Origin: an uncultured Shewanella sp.
GTDB lineage: Bacteria > Pseudomonadota > Gammaproteobacteria > Enterobacterales > Shewanellaceae
Length of the DNA stretch: 64,000 bases
Assembly: GCA_947503555.1 (NCBI GenBank)
Contig: CANNEE010000013.1
Coordinates: 62,001 to 126,000 of the forward strand
Direction of reading: 5' to 3'
Positions 9,816-17,155 of the stretch are shown in pieces. The notes beneath the pieces are model-generated. The model made no database searches. It was not told where the DNA came from and saw nothing but the letters and a program-made list of their open reading frames with translations. Within the stretch, counting starts at the first letter, position 1. The number at the start of each line of letters is the position of its first letter. The translations under genes and the position numbers were made by a program.

Positions 9816-10682
9816 ATGAGCCAAGTATTGGATGATTTGTTGAGTTTGCTCTCTTTAGAGCAGATAGAAATGGGGCTGTTTCGTGGTCAAAGTCAGGATT
9901 TAGGTTTTGGTCATGTTTTTGGTGGTCAGGTCATGGGACAAGCCCTGAGTGCAGCCAAACAAACAGTTTCAGTCGATCGCAAGGTTCATTCGTTTCACTC
10001 CTATTTTTTAAGAGCCGGCGATGAAAAGTTGCCCATTGTCTATGACGTAGAAAATATGCGTGATGGAGGCAGCTTTAGCGCTAGGCGGGTAAAGGCGATA
10101 CAAAAGGGACGCCCAATATTTTATATGACCTGCTCTTTTCAGACCCCAGAGCAAGGTTTTGACCACCAAGCAAAAATGCCGGATGTGCAAGGCCCTGAAG
10201 GCTTGTTAAATCAGCAAGAGCTCGCCATGACCTTGAGGGATAAAATTCCTGCAAAAGTTTTGGATAAATTTATGGCCGATGCACCCATTGAGATGCGTTT
10301 GGTTAATCCTTTAAACCCACTTGCACCGAATGCGACTGAGCCTAAGCGCCATATCTGGATGAGAGCTAATGGTAAGATACCAAAAGATCTCTGTGTTCAT
10401 GACTATCTTTTGGCATATGCGTCAGATTTTAATTTTTTGGTAACTGCTGCTCAGCCCCATGGTGTTTCGTTTCTCACTCCCGGAATGAGAATGGCTACGA
10501 TAGATCATGCAATGTGGTTTCATCGCCCATTCGACTTTAGTGATTGGTTGCTTTATAGCAATGAAAGTCCTAATGCTAATGGTGGTAGAGGCTTTGTCAC
10601 GGGACAGTTTTTCAATCAGCAGGGTGAGTTAGTTGCATCGGCAACACAAGAAGGTTTGATGCGTTTAGTGGAGACAAAATAG
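9816..10682 (+). CDS. tesB: Acyl-CoA thioesterase II
   Basis: A 288-residue double-hotdog thioesterase that hydrolyses medium- and long-chain acyl-CoA to free acids and CoA in the cytoplasm. TesB signatures visible include [10 protein letters not shown] near residue 35, [13 protein letters not shown], and in the second hotdog [19 protein letters not shown] followed by the C-terminal [14 protein letters not shown]. The length equals that of the E. coli enzyme (286). Its stop codon directly abuts the start of the YbaY-like lipoprotein gene; a tesB/ybaY neighbourhood is also known in enterobacteria. Confidence 0.94.
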   Translation: MSQVLDDLLSLLSLEQIEMGLFRGQSQDLGFGHVFGGQVMGQALSAAKQTVSVDRKVHSFHSYFLRAGDEKLPIVYDVENMRDGGSFSARRVKAIQKGRPIFYMTCSFQTPEQGFDHQAKMPDVQGPEGLLNQQELAMTLRDKIPAKVLDKFMADAPIEMRLVNPLNPLAPNATEPKRHIWMRANGKIPKDLCVHDYLLAYASDFNFLVTAAQPHGVSFLTPGMRMATIDHAMWFHRPFDFSDWLLYSNESPNANGGRGFVTGQFFNQQGELVASATQEGLMRLVETK

Positions 10683-11081
10683 ATGATTAAATGTATTAAG
10701 GCGCTTATCTTGATTGCTTGTATGCAATTGTTGTCAGCTTGCGTCACTGTAGAGCCTGAGCCTCCTATTATGGTGAATGGGTTAGTGGGTTATTTAGAGC
10801 GAATAAAGTTGCCCCAGGGGAGTACGATAACGATTGCCCTTGTAGACTTAAAACATCCAGATAGAGTGATAGCGCAAAAGAACTTTAATGTAGCGCAAGT
10901 GCCTGTGCCCTTTAAATTTATGTTACCTCAAGAATCTATCGATACAGGGGCTGACTATTCGGTCGTCGCTATGATCACCTATAAGGGACAGCTGATTTTT
11001 AAGACCTTCGATCGCTTCCCTGTGATTAATAATGGAGTGTTGACAACCGAAGTGTGGATGAAACGCGTTCCTGTTCGCTAG
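10683..11081 (+). CDS. YbaY-family lipoprotein
   Basis: A 132-residue small lipoprotein. Residues 1-19 form a lipoprotein signal peptide with lipobox LLSAC (Cys20). The rest resembles the YbaY / YscW-like beta-sandwich domain, with GYLERIKLPQGSTITIALVD and a FKFMLPQESIDTGADYSV segment, as seen in proteins of this group. The exact role is unknown; related lipoproteins help assemble outer-membrane components in some secretion systems. It starts one base after the tesB stop codon and is probably co-transcribed. Confidence 0.82.
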   Translation: MIKCIKALILIACMQLLSACVTVEPEPPIMVNGLVGYLERIKLPQGSTITIALVDLKHPDRVIAQKNFNVAQVPVPFKFMLPQESIDTGADYSVVAMITYKGQLIFKTFDRFPVINNGVLTTEVWMKRVPVR

Positions 11082-11235
11082 CCTTCAGCGATTGACGCCG
11101 GTGACTGTAAGAGATCGGCGTCTTCCTCTCTTTGTCCCTTGAGCTATTGTGATATTGAACTAGCCTTAAAGCTCGATGTTTGCTTATCAATTCAGCTATC
11201 AAGTTGAGATAGGTTTTACTAACAAGGAGTGTTAC

Positions 11236-11430
11236 ATGACGGTCAATAAGTCTAGTCCAGATCTTACAGCATACTTAGATAATCACACCTCTACTAAGTT
11301 ACTCCCTAAGGCGATGGGTAATCGCTTTACTTGCTTGGGCCAGTCTCTCGACATAATGGGTCATAGTGCCAGAGAAGCACAATATCAAGCTGAACAGTTA
11401 GCTAAGGCGGTTGTAGTGATTAACCAATAA
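11236..11430 (+). CDS. Small protein of unknown function
   Basis: A 64-residue protein I do not recognise. The start ATG at 11236 is chosen because AAGGAG (11224-11229) lies seven bases before it; an upstream in-frame ATG at 11176 lacks such a site. The protein is polar with no membrane segment, one Cys (in FTCLGQS) and a helical C-terminal half (HSAREAQYQAEQLAKAVVV). It is followed by a good terminator at 11503, which supports a genuine transcription unit. Confidence 0.6.
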   Translation: MTVNKSSPDLTAYLDNHTSTKLLPKAMGNRFTCLGQSLDIMGHSAREAQYQAEQLAKAVVVINQ

Positions 11431-11502
11431 CCTTAAGGGGACAAATGTTTAGTCTTGTTAAGCAAGGCTAAATGAATATTCTCCACGACTAAAACATTTA
11501 CC

Positions 11503-11533
11503 TCGACTCTGCGATGCCAGAGTCGATTTCTTT
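11503..11533 (+). terminator. Terminator after the small protein gene
   Basis: TCGACTCTG / CAGAGTCGA is a 9-bp perfect stem with a 6-base loop, followed by ATTTCTTT. Confidence 0.75.
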
Positions 11534-11925
11534 ACTTTAAACCTTCCTTAATCGCGCTCACTAACATCTCTGCATTTCTATTTTTTAACTATTGATGAGT
11601 GTCGCTCTTGTCTTCACATCTACTTTCTATTGTTACTCGTTGAACATTCAGAACAAGGTGTGTTTCTTGAAATGCTTGTTTGCTTGTATTTTGAGCTTTT
11701 TGTTTGTGTTTGAGGTGAGTGTAATGTTTTGTTTGCTCGCTTTTTAATATCGCTTCGTTCGATGCTTTCTGCAAAAGCTTGTAATGGCTATGGTTGGTGC
11801 TATTTGTTTTGGTGATATGGGTCTTTCTTTGGGTTTGTCTTGTTTCTCAATTGACTGTTGAGATGTGCGCTTGCTCAAAATGTTTCGTGCATGTGAGACG
11901 GTGGGTCTTTATGGGGTTGTAAATA
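11534..11925. other. Gene-free GT-rich interval before the ompW promoter
   Basis: About 390 bases rich in T and G on the plus strand (many TTTG and TGTTTG runs between 11600 and 11880). An open frame exists on the minus strand but its composition (Lys/Gln/His/Thr-rich) follows the base bias and there is no ribosome site. I see no gene here. Confidence 0.4.
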
Positions 11926-11941
11926 TGTGATCTTGATCGCA
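11926..11941. promoter_or_regulatory. CRP-like site upstream of ompW
   Basis: TGTGATCTTGATCGCA matches the CRP consensus TGTGA-N6-TCACA in nine of ten positions. It lies about 143 bp upstream of the ompW start and 37 bp upstream of the FNR-like site. Confidence 0.5.
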
Positions 11942-11977
11942 AGACGGCTACCCTATTAGAGGTACGCGGTGTACACC

Positions 11978-11991
11978 TTGATTTAGATCAA
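11978..11991. promoter_or_regulatory. FNR/EtrA box upstream of ompW
   Basis: TTGATTTAGATCAA is an exact match to the FNR-family consensus TTGAT-N4-ATCAA, a perfect dyad. It sits about 92 bp before the ompW start. In Shewanella the FNR homologue is EtrA. This predicts oxygen-responsive expression of ompW. Confidence 0.75.
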
Positions 11992-12083
11992 TATTTAAAC
12001 TGTTTTTGTCTGGCACTGTTGCGGTCAGAAAACAAGGGTATGATGAATAACAAAAAAACAGTTTGTATTGATGGAGTATTACA

Positions 12084-12728
12084 ATGAAAAAAAGCCTTCT
12101 TTCTGGTCTAATCGCAGCCTCTCTACTATCTACTGCATATAGCTCTCAAGTATTAGCTCACCAAGCTGGTGATATTATTGTGCGTGCTGGTGCTGCGGTT
12201 GTAGCGCCAAATGAGTCTAGCCAACAGGTAGCGACATTTGGTGAGTTTATTATCGATGATAATACTCAAGTTGGTTTGAACTTTACCTATATGGCTACCG
12301 ATAATATTGGTATCGAGCTTTTAGCTGCAACACCTTTTAGCCATGATGTTTCACTTGCTGGTGTAGGTAAAATTGCTGAGACTAAGCACCTTCCACCAAC
12401 GCTAGTTGCTCAGTACTATTTTGGTGATGCGAATTCTAAACTTCGTCCTTACATTGGTGCAGGTGTTAACTTCACTCTATTTTTTGATAATGAGTTCACT
12501 AATGATCTAGATGGTGCACTCACTAACCTCAGCATGAGCAACTCATGGGGGCTAGCAGCTCAGGCTGGTATTGATTATCAAATTGATAAGCACTGGTTGA
12601 TTAACGGCTCTGTGTGGTATGCCAAGATTAACACCGACGTTAAGTTTGATTTAGGCGGTGCGCCAGTCACTATTGAAACTGATATCGACCCATGGGTATA
12701 CATGCTCAGCGTTGGTTATAGCTTCTAA
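12084..12728 (+). CDS. ompW: Outer-membrane protein OmpW
   Basis: A 214-residue eight-strand beta-barrel. A signal peptide covers residues 1-25 (cleavage after VLA, before HQAGD). The mature start HQAGDIIVRAGAAVVAP and the segment LPPTLVAQYYFGD are typical of OmpW, and the chain ends YMLSVGYSF with the C-terminal Phe recognised by the outer-membrane assembly machinery. OmpW forms a small hydrophobic channel. A ribosome site GGAG precedes the ATG, FNR- and CRP-like sites lie upstream, and a terminator follows, so it is a single-gene unit. Confidence 0.93.
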   Translation: MKKSLLSGLIAASLLSTAYSSQVLAHQAGDIIVRAGAAVVAPNESSQQVATFGEFIIDDNTQVGLNFTYMATDNIGIELLAATPFSHDVSLAGVGKIAETKHLPPTLVAQYYFGDANSKLRPYIGAGVNFTLFFDNEFTNDLDGALTNLSMSNSWGLAAQAGIDYQIDKHWLINGSVWYAKINTDVKFDLGGAPVTIETDIDPWVYMLSVGYSF

Positions 12729-12745
12729 GCGATAACACCTTCTAC

Positions 12746-12774
12746 AAAAAAGAAGCCATCTGGCTTCTTTTTTG
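12746..12774. terminator. Bidirectional terminator between ompW and the SDR gene
   Basis: AAAAAAGAAGCCA / TGGCTTCTTTTTT with a two-base centre. The stem is flanked by A-run and T-run, so it can work for both convergent genes. Confidence 0.85.
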
Positions 12775-12789
12775 TTTTCTATTATATCG

Positions 12790-13527
12790 TTATCTCTTTT
12801 TTGCCTTCCAATGGCGTGTATTGTAGATATATTCTGGTAGGCAGAGAGTTAACCAAGCAACGAGTTGCCAGCGCTTGGTGATATAGCACTTTCTTTTGCC
12901 TTTCTTGAGGGCTGCTAATATCTGACTCGCCACTTTAGTAACAGGCGCATACCAGAGTTTACTGCCCTGCATAGCCGCTTTATCTAATAGTCCAAGTTGT
13001 ATATCTGAGATGGTAATGGGGAGTTTCAGCCTTTGGGCATGCATAGATAAGCCATCTAGATAATTGCTAGCAAAGGCCTTTGATGCATGGAAGGCTACGC
13101 TTGAGCCGCCCCTGAGCCCTGCAATAGAATTGATAGCCGCTAATTGTCCATAACCTTGCTCTCTAAACTGAGCAAATACCGTATTACAGATAGCTGCAAA
13201 TCCTTGAACATTGACCTGAATGATATCTTGCTCTATCTGCCAAGGTAGTGAGCTGTGGTAGCCATTTAGTCCTGTGTTGATAATAGCCAGATCGATATTT
13301 CTCTCGCTTTGCCAAATTTGCTTGATAGTGTTAATCACGGCTTGTGGCTCATCAATTTTGAGCTGGTGAACAGATGCCGAGCTTGGAAGCGAGTTGGCTA
13401 ATTCAGACAGTTTCTCTGTATCTTGAGCTAACAGGATCAGCCTAACATTTTGCTCGGCTAACTGCTTGGCGAGCTCTTGGCTCAACATAGAAGTTGCGCC
13501 AATAATCATGGCGGTGATTTGCGTCAT
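12790..13527 (-). CDS. Degenerate SDR-family protein
   Basis: A 245-residue short-chain dehydrogenase-like protein with several core motifs changed. The dinucleotide glycine motif reads IGATSMLS (residues 9-16) instead of TGxxxGxG, the NNAG motif reads INTG, and the YxxxK motif reads FHASK with Phe146 (codon TTC) in place of Tyr; Ser134 and Lys150 remain. A C-terminal amphipathic/hydrophobic stretch (WQLVAWLTLCLPEYI) is present, as in some membrane-attached SDRs. Cofactor binding and catalysis are doubtful. Convergent with ompW, divergent from metA. Function unknown. Confidence 0.75.
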   Translation of the reverse strand: MTQITAMIIGATSMLSQELAKQLAEQNVRLILLAQDTEKLSELANSLPSSASVHQLKIDEPQAVINTIKQIWQSERNIDLAIINTGLNGYHSSLPWQIEQDIIQVNVQGFAAICNTVFAQFREQGYGQLAAINSIAGLRGGSSVAFHASKAFASNYLDGLSMHAQRLKLPITISDIQLGLLDKAAMQGSKLWYAPVTKVASQILAALKKGKRKCYITKRWQLVAWLTLCLPEYIYNTRHWKAKKR

Positions 13528-13670
13528 AGGGCGTGTTGCGCTTTATTTGAGTGAGAACATAGACAACCCATTTTGTGGCTATCTGCTCAGAAGGTCAATC
13601 TTAGTTAGTGTATTGGAAGGCTGTTTGCGACTGATATACTCGATAAGCAATATCTAAATATTTCAAGTTT

Positions 13671-13705
13671 AGATGTATAGACTTCTAGAAGTCTTGCTGT
13701 ATTAT
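13671..13705. promoter_or_regulatory. MetJ operator (three met boxes) and probable metA promoter
   Basis: Three adjacent 8-bp met boxes AGATGTAT, AGACTTCT, AGAAGTCT occupy 13671-13694 with no spacing; the consensus is AGACGTCT. A -35-like TAGACT (13678-13683) overlaps them and TATTAT (13700-13705) follows at a 16-bp spacer, so MetJ with S-adenosylmethionine would block this promoter. It lies 88 bp upstream of the metA start. Confidence 0.78.
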
Positions 13706-13781
13706 GGGGAATTACATGATCAGCTTGATTATATCGGTCTGATACCAGTTAATTGTCATTAAATTGAGTAGTGGGGCGAAT

Positions 13782-14732
13782 ATGCCAGTACGAATTCCAG
13801 ATAATCTTCCTGCAGCGAATATTCTTGAGTCAGAGAATATCTTTGTGATGTCTGAGACTCGTGCTGAGAATCAAGATATTCGCCCTATGAAGGTGCTTAT
13901 CTTGAACTTGATGCCAAACAAGATAGAGACTGAAACTCAACTGTTAAGACTGCTAGGTAATACACCTCTACAGGTGGATGTGGATTTGTTAAGGATCCAC
14001 GATAAGGAGTCTAAACATACCTCAATTGATCATATGAATACCTTCTATCGTGATTTTAATCAGGTTCGTGATAACAACTATGATGGGTTAATTATTACTG
14101 GTGCACCTTTAGGTTTGGTTGAGTTCGAGGATGTCACTTATTGGGAACACATAAAGGAGATTTTTGACTGGTCTCAAAAGCATGTTACCTCGGTATTGTT
14201 TCTTTGTTGGGCAGCTCATGCAGGTTTATTTCATCTCTATGGGCTGAATCGTAAATTGCTGCCTGAGAAGCGCTCTGGCGTCTTTAATCACTCTCGAGCT
14301 TTGAAACATTATCCGCTACTACGTGGCTTTGATGACGAGTTTTTTGCCCCTCACTCTAGGGTGGCCGAGATTGATCCCCAATTAGTGGAAGCGCACCCTG
14401 AGTTAGATGTATTAGCCAAATCAGAGGTTGCGGGCGTGTACTTAGCCTTAAGTAAGGACAATCGTAATCTGTTTGTGATGGGGCACCCTGAGTATCAAAA
14501 GACAACATTACATGAAGAATATGTGCGGGATGTGAAGTTGGGGTTAGGCCCTAAGCTACCCGTTAATTATTATCGTAATAACGATCCAGACAACGCACCT
14601 ATTGCTCGCTGGCATAGCCATGGTAGCTTATTGATCAGCAATTGGCTTAACTATTACGTATACCAGTTAACACCTTATGATTTGTCCGATATGAGTGCAA
14701 GAACGCCATGGGAGTCGGAGTCTAATAGCTAA
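13782..14732 (+). CDS. metA: Homoserine O-succinyltransferase
   Basis: A 316-residue MetA, the first dedicated enzyme of methionine synthesis, acylating homoserine with succinyl-CoA (or acetyl-CoA in some relatives). The ATG at 13782 gives [20 protein letters not shown], matching the family start; the upstream TTG at 13764 is rejected. The glutamine amidotransferase-like fold shows [11 protein letters not shown] with the catalytic Cys, and the later [11 protein letters not shown] and [20 protein letters not shown]. The three met boxes upstream indicate MetJ repression. It ends one base before the stop of the converging DUF3624-like gene. Confidence 0.95.
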   Translation: MPVRIPDNLPAANILESENIFVMSETRAENQDIRPMKVLILNLMPNKIETETQLLRLLGNTPLQVDVDLLRIHDKESKHTSIDHMNTFYRDFNQVRDNNYDGLIITGAPLGLVEFEDVTYWEHIKEIFDWSQKHVTSVLFLCWAAHAGLFHLYGLNRKLLPEKRSGVFNHSRALKHYPLLRGFDDEFFAPHSRVAEIDPQLVEAHPELDVLAKSEVAGVYLALSKDNRNLFVMGHPEYQKTTLHEEYVRDVKLGLGPKLPVNYYRNNDPDNAPIARWHSHGSLLISNWLNYYVYQLTPYDLSDMSARTPWESESNS

Positions 14733-14733
14733 C

Positions 14734-14973
14734 TTAGGCTTTGCCGCTAATTTTTCTGGCGCCTAATACGATAAGGTGAAGGGCTAATAGGCCGCTAAAG
14801 GCGCAGCAAAAGAAAAGCAGTGCAATGGACTCAATGGCTCTAGGAGTATCAGAAAAAAAGTAGAACCAAGTTGGCCAACTGAGAAGTGAGAGTAGGGTTA
14901 GCTGTATCATACAGGTTTTACAGCGGCCAATCTTTTGCCAGAAAATGGTTGAAAAACAATTGTCACACGCCAT
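14734..14973 (-). CDS. Small membrane protein, DUF3624-like
   Basis: A 79-residue protein with an N-terminal cysteine cluster (ACDNC, CKTC) typical of a small metal-binding or disulfide knuckle. Two hydrophobic segments follow (about residues 24-41 and 50-70). It resembles the DUF3624 group known next to metA in vibrios and relatives; I recall this from family knowledge and cannot confirm it here. Function unknown. It converges with metA with almost no gap. Confidence 0.65.
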   Translation of the reverse strand: MACDNCFSTIFWQKIGRCKTCMIQLTLLSLLSWPTWFYFFSDTPRAIESIALLFFCCAFSGLLALHLIVLGARKISGKA

Positions 14974-15226
14974 AGAGCATCACTTTTATATCTATTGAAT
15001 TCTTTTATCTCAATAGTGCCAAATATATCATTATCAATCGGCCATTGCTCAATTACCTTAGCACCTCTTACCCAAAGGCCTAGTCATGTTTATACGTATT
15101 AATTCTAAGTCTTGATACAGGCATGGAAAGCTTAGTTATAAAATTGCGGTCAATATTTATAAATACCTAGGGTGTTAACTGGCAGTATTTTGCGTTAGTT
15201 ATAGTGAAGTATTGTTGAGGTATTCA

Positions 15227-15622
15227 ATGGAGAGTGAACAGGTTGTCAATCAGTGGTTGGCGAGTATTTCGAATGAGCAATGGCAGTTAGATGATGGCGA
15301 GTGCCACTTAAATGATGCCCAGGGCGAGCATTTCGCAACTTTGCAACTCAATAGTCATAGGTTGCTGCTGATGCTCTCGCTTCAGTCAGCCAAGCTGAGC
15401 CATGATGAAGAGTTACATAGTAACTTGCTATTACTCAATAACCATCCAGATGTAATTGGTTTTGCTTCTTTCTCTCTTTCGGCAGATGACAGTACCATAG
15501 TGCTGGCAAGTTCATTGCACCGGGCTGCGATTAATTTAGTCACCTTAGCAGAGTTTTGGCAACGTTCACTTGATGTACGTGAAGCGCTATTTTCTGCATT
15601 AACAGATGTGGAGGGGGCATAA
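15227..15622 (+). CDS. CesT-like type III secretion chaperone (putative)
   Basis: A 131-residue acidic protein without signal peptide or membrane segment. The pattern (N-terminal helix, three strands around LQLNSHRLLLMLSL, helix HDEELHSNLLLLNNHPDV, two strands GFASFSLSADDSTIVLASSL and a long C-terminal helix LVTLAEFWQRSLDVREALFSAL) fits the Tir-chaperone (CesT) fold. The ATG at 15227, with GAGG six bases before it, is preferred over TTG 15212. Its stop overlaps the next start (TAATG), the arrangement usual for a chaperone and its effector. No secretion-apparatus gene lies in the window. The fold call is from pattern and context only. Confidence 0.6.
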   Translation: MESEQVVNQWLASISNEQWQLDDGECHLNDAQGEHFATLQLNSHRLLLMLSLQSAKLSHDEELHSNLLLLNNHPDVIGFASFSLSADDSTIVLASSLHRAAINLVTLAEFWQRSLDVREALFSALTDVEGA

Positions 15623-16713
15623 TGGCCATTAGCACTATCACTAGCCCTGTTATTAGCCATACAACATTTGAACAAGCTAGAGGGCAAAATGTTCCAAGTG
15701 AGAATATTGGTTTACAACAGGTATCGAGTCCTAATAACCCGTTAAGTAGCAGCAGAAGTGAGCTGAATTTAACCTTATCGACTCAAACCAAAGCTGAGCT
15801 TACCCAGTTAAAAGCCGACAAGCTGTCTTTGTCGTCAATTGATGATAAGCCACTGATTGATAATATCAAAAAAACCTTAGTTGCAGATGCTGCCTTGGCT
15901 AACTTTCCCTATTCTCACGATCTTGCAGAATTGAAAAGTGCGAAAGCGGGTAATTGGGGCGCAGAGTTCGGCCCCTTAATTCAAAGCATTCAGGTTGGGG
16001 GAGAGCAAAACAATATCGGCGATAATGGTATTGTGACTAAGAGTGGTTTAACAGCCTTTATTTTTGCAGATGAAACAACGAAAGAAGTGCGCCTTGTTTT
16101 TGGAGGAACGACTTCTGGGGAAGTGGCAGGTGATTTAAACACCAGAACTAAGGGCAATTTACTCACCACAGCAAAGCAGTGGCTGGCTAATATCAAAAAT
16201 GTATTTTCAGGAACACCAGATAGCTATAAAGAAGCGGCAAAACTGACCGCAGAGGTTAAAAAGTTGCTTCCTGATGAATATAAACTGAGCTTATCTGGTC
16301 ATTCTAAAGGAGGGGGCGAGTCTGCTTATGCCGCTATGATGTTAGCGGCAAAGACAGGGGAGCCAGTTAAATCAATCAATTTCTCATCGGCTGAGCTTGG
16401 CAGCAAGTTAAAGCAAAATATTGCGAATGAGTTATTAAAATCAGGTACTCCTCAAGGAGAACTTGGAGACAAGCTTAAATCTCTGAGCCAGAATATGTTA
16501 CATGTGAAGGTGAAAGGGGATCCTGTGCCTAACATGCACAAGATGTTTGGCAATGTCTCTCACTTAGGTAAGACACTCACTGTGCCCAATGATAGTCAAT
16601 CAACTGCTCATTTGAGTGAGCATGTAGATTTTTTCAACCGTATTGCCAGTTGGGCGATGACTGGTTCAATGACGCACCATGCAGATATATCGGGTCCACG
16701 AAGCTATGTTTAA
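15622..16713 (+). CDS. Lipase-like putative secreted effector
   Basis: A 363-residue protein without a Sec signal peptide. The first ~90 residues are polar, Ser/Thr/Gln-rich and likely unstructured, as in type III effectors. The remainder looks like a class-3 lipase alpha/beta hydrolase: LVFGGTTSG (residues 158-166, oxyanion region), the nucleophile elbow SLSGHSKGGG with Ser228, VKGDPVP with Asp300, and His330 or His334 as the likely third triad member. It overlaps the chaperone-like gene by one base, suggesting translational coupling. Predicted activity is ester or phospholipid hydrolysis, probably in a target cell; this is inference. A strong terminator follows. Confidence 0.65.
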   Translation: MAISTITSPVISHTTFEQARGQNVPSENIGLQQVSSPNNPLSSSRSELNLTLSTQTKAELTQLKADKLSLSSIDDKPLIDNIKKTLVADAALANFPYSHDLAELKSAKAGNWGAEFGPLIQSIQVGGEQNNIGDNGIVTKSGLTAFIFADETTKEVRLVFGGTTSGEVAGDLNTRTKGNLLTTAKQWLANIKNVFSGTPDSYKEAAKLTAEVKKLLPDEYKLSLSGHSKGGGESAYAAMMLAAKTGEPVKSINFSSAELGSKLKQNIANELLKSGTPQGELGDKLKSLSQNMLHVKVKGDPVPNMHKMFGNVSHLGKTLTVPNDSQSTAHLSEHVDFFNRIASWAMTGSMTHHADISGPRSYV

Positions 16714-16746
16714 TCTCAAGTTAGTTTAATTTGCCGATTTACCCCA

Positions 16747-16787
16747 AGCTCTAAGCTAATATTTGCTAGCTTAGAGCTATTTTATTT
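16747..16787 (+). terminator. Terminator after the lipase-like gene
   Basis: AGCTCTAAGCTA / TAGCTTAGAGCT is a 12-bp perfect stem with an 8-base loop, followed by ATTTTATTTT. Confidence 0.85.
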
Positions 16788-17155
16788 TCTGTAGACAATT
16801 CATACGCTAGATTATCCCTACCTTTCATAGGAGCTTTTAACATCATTTTTGTCTAGTTTTTCGTAAGACAAAAGTATGATTAAAACGATCTCTTTAGCAT
16901 GCAAAAAACTAAGCTAGCGCCCGTCATAAACTATATTTAAATCCATATAAAAAGTGTGTCCACTCTATGGCAACAAGTTGACCCTATGCTCAAGAGTGGC
17001 TGCATAGCGTGATTTATACGCATTTTGTTGTTTGATGACCTTATCTCGACCAAGGCAAGTTGGCAGTGATGCCAATACGCAAAGTAACAGATCTCATACT
17101 GAGATGGCTGTACTGCCGAAAGATAGATTACTTTATCGTGATTAGGAATATCATT
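16788..17155. other. Gene-free interval upstream of the TSP3-repeat protein
   Basis: About 370 bases with no convincing gene. An open frame runs into the TSP3 gene from 17060 but its predicted N-terminus is not a signal peptide. Small dyads are present, for example GTTGGCAGTGATGCCAA near 17055, without clear meaning. Confidence 0.35.

Noticed and set aside
11589-11774. 61-residue minus-strand frame
   Set aside because: Lys/Gln/His-rich composition reflects the GT-rich DNA; no ribosome site or conserved motif.
16788-17155. Upstream extension of the TSP3-repeat gene to 17060
   Set aside because: The added 32 residues would hide a clean signal peptide that begins at 17156.
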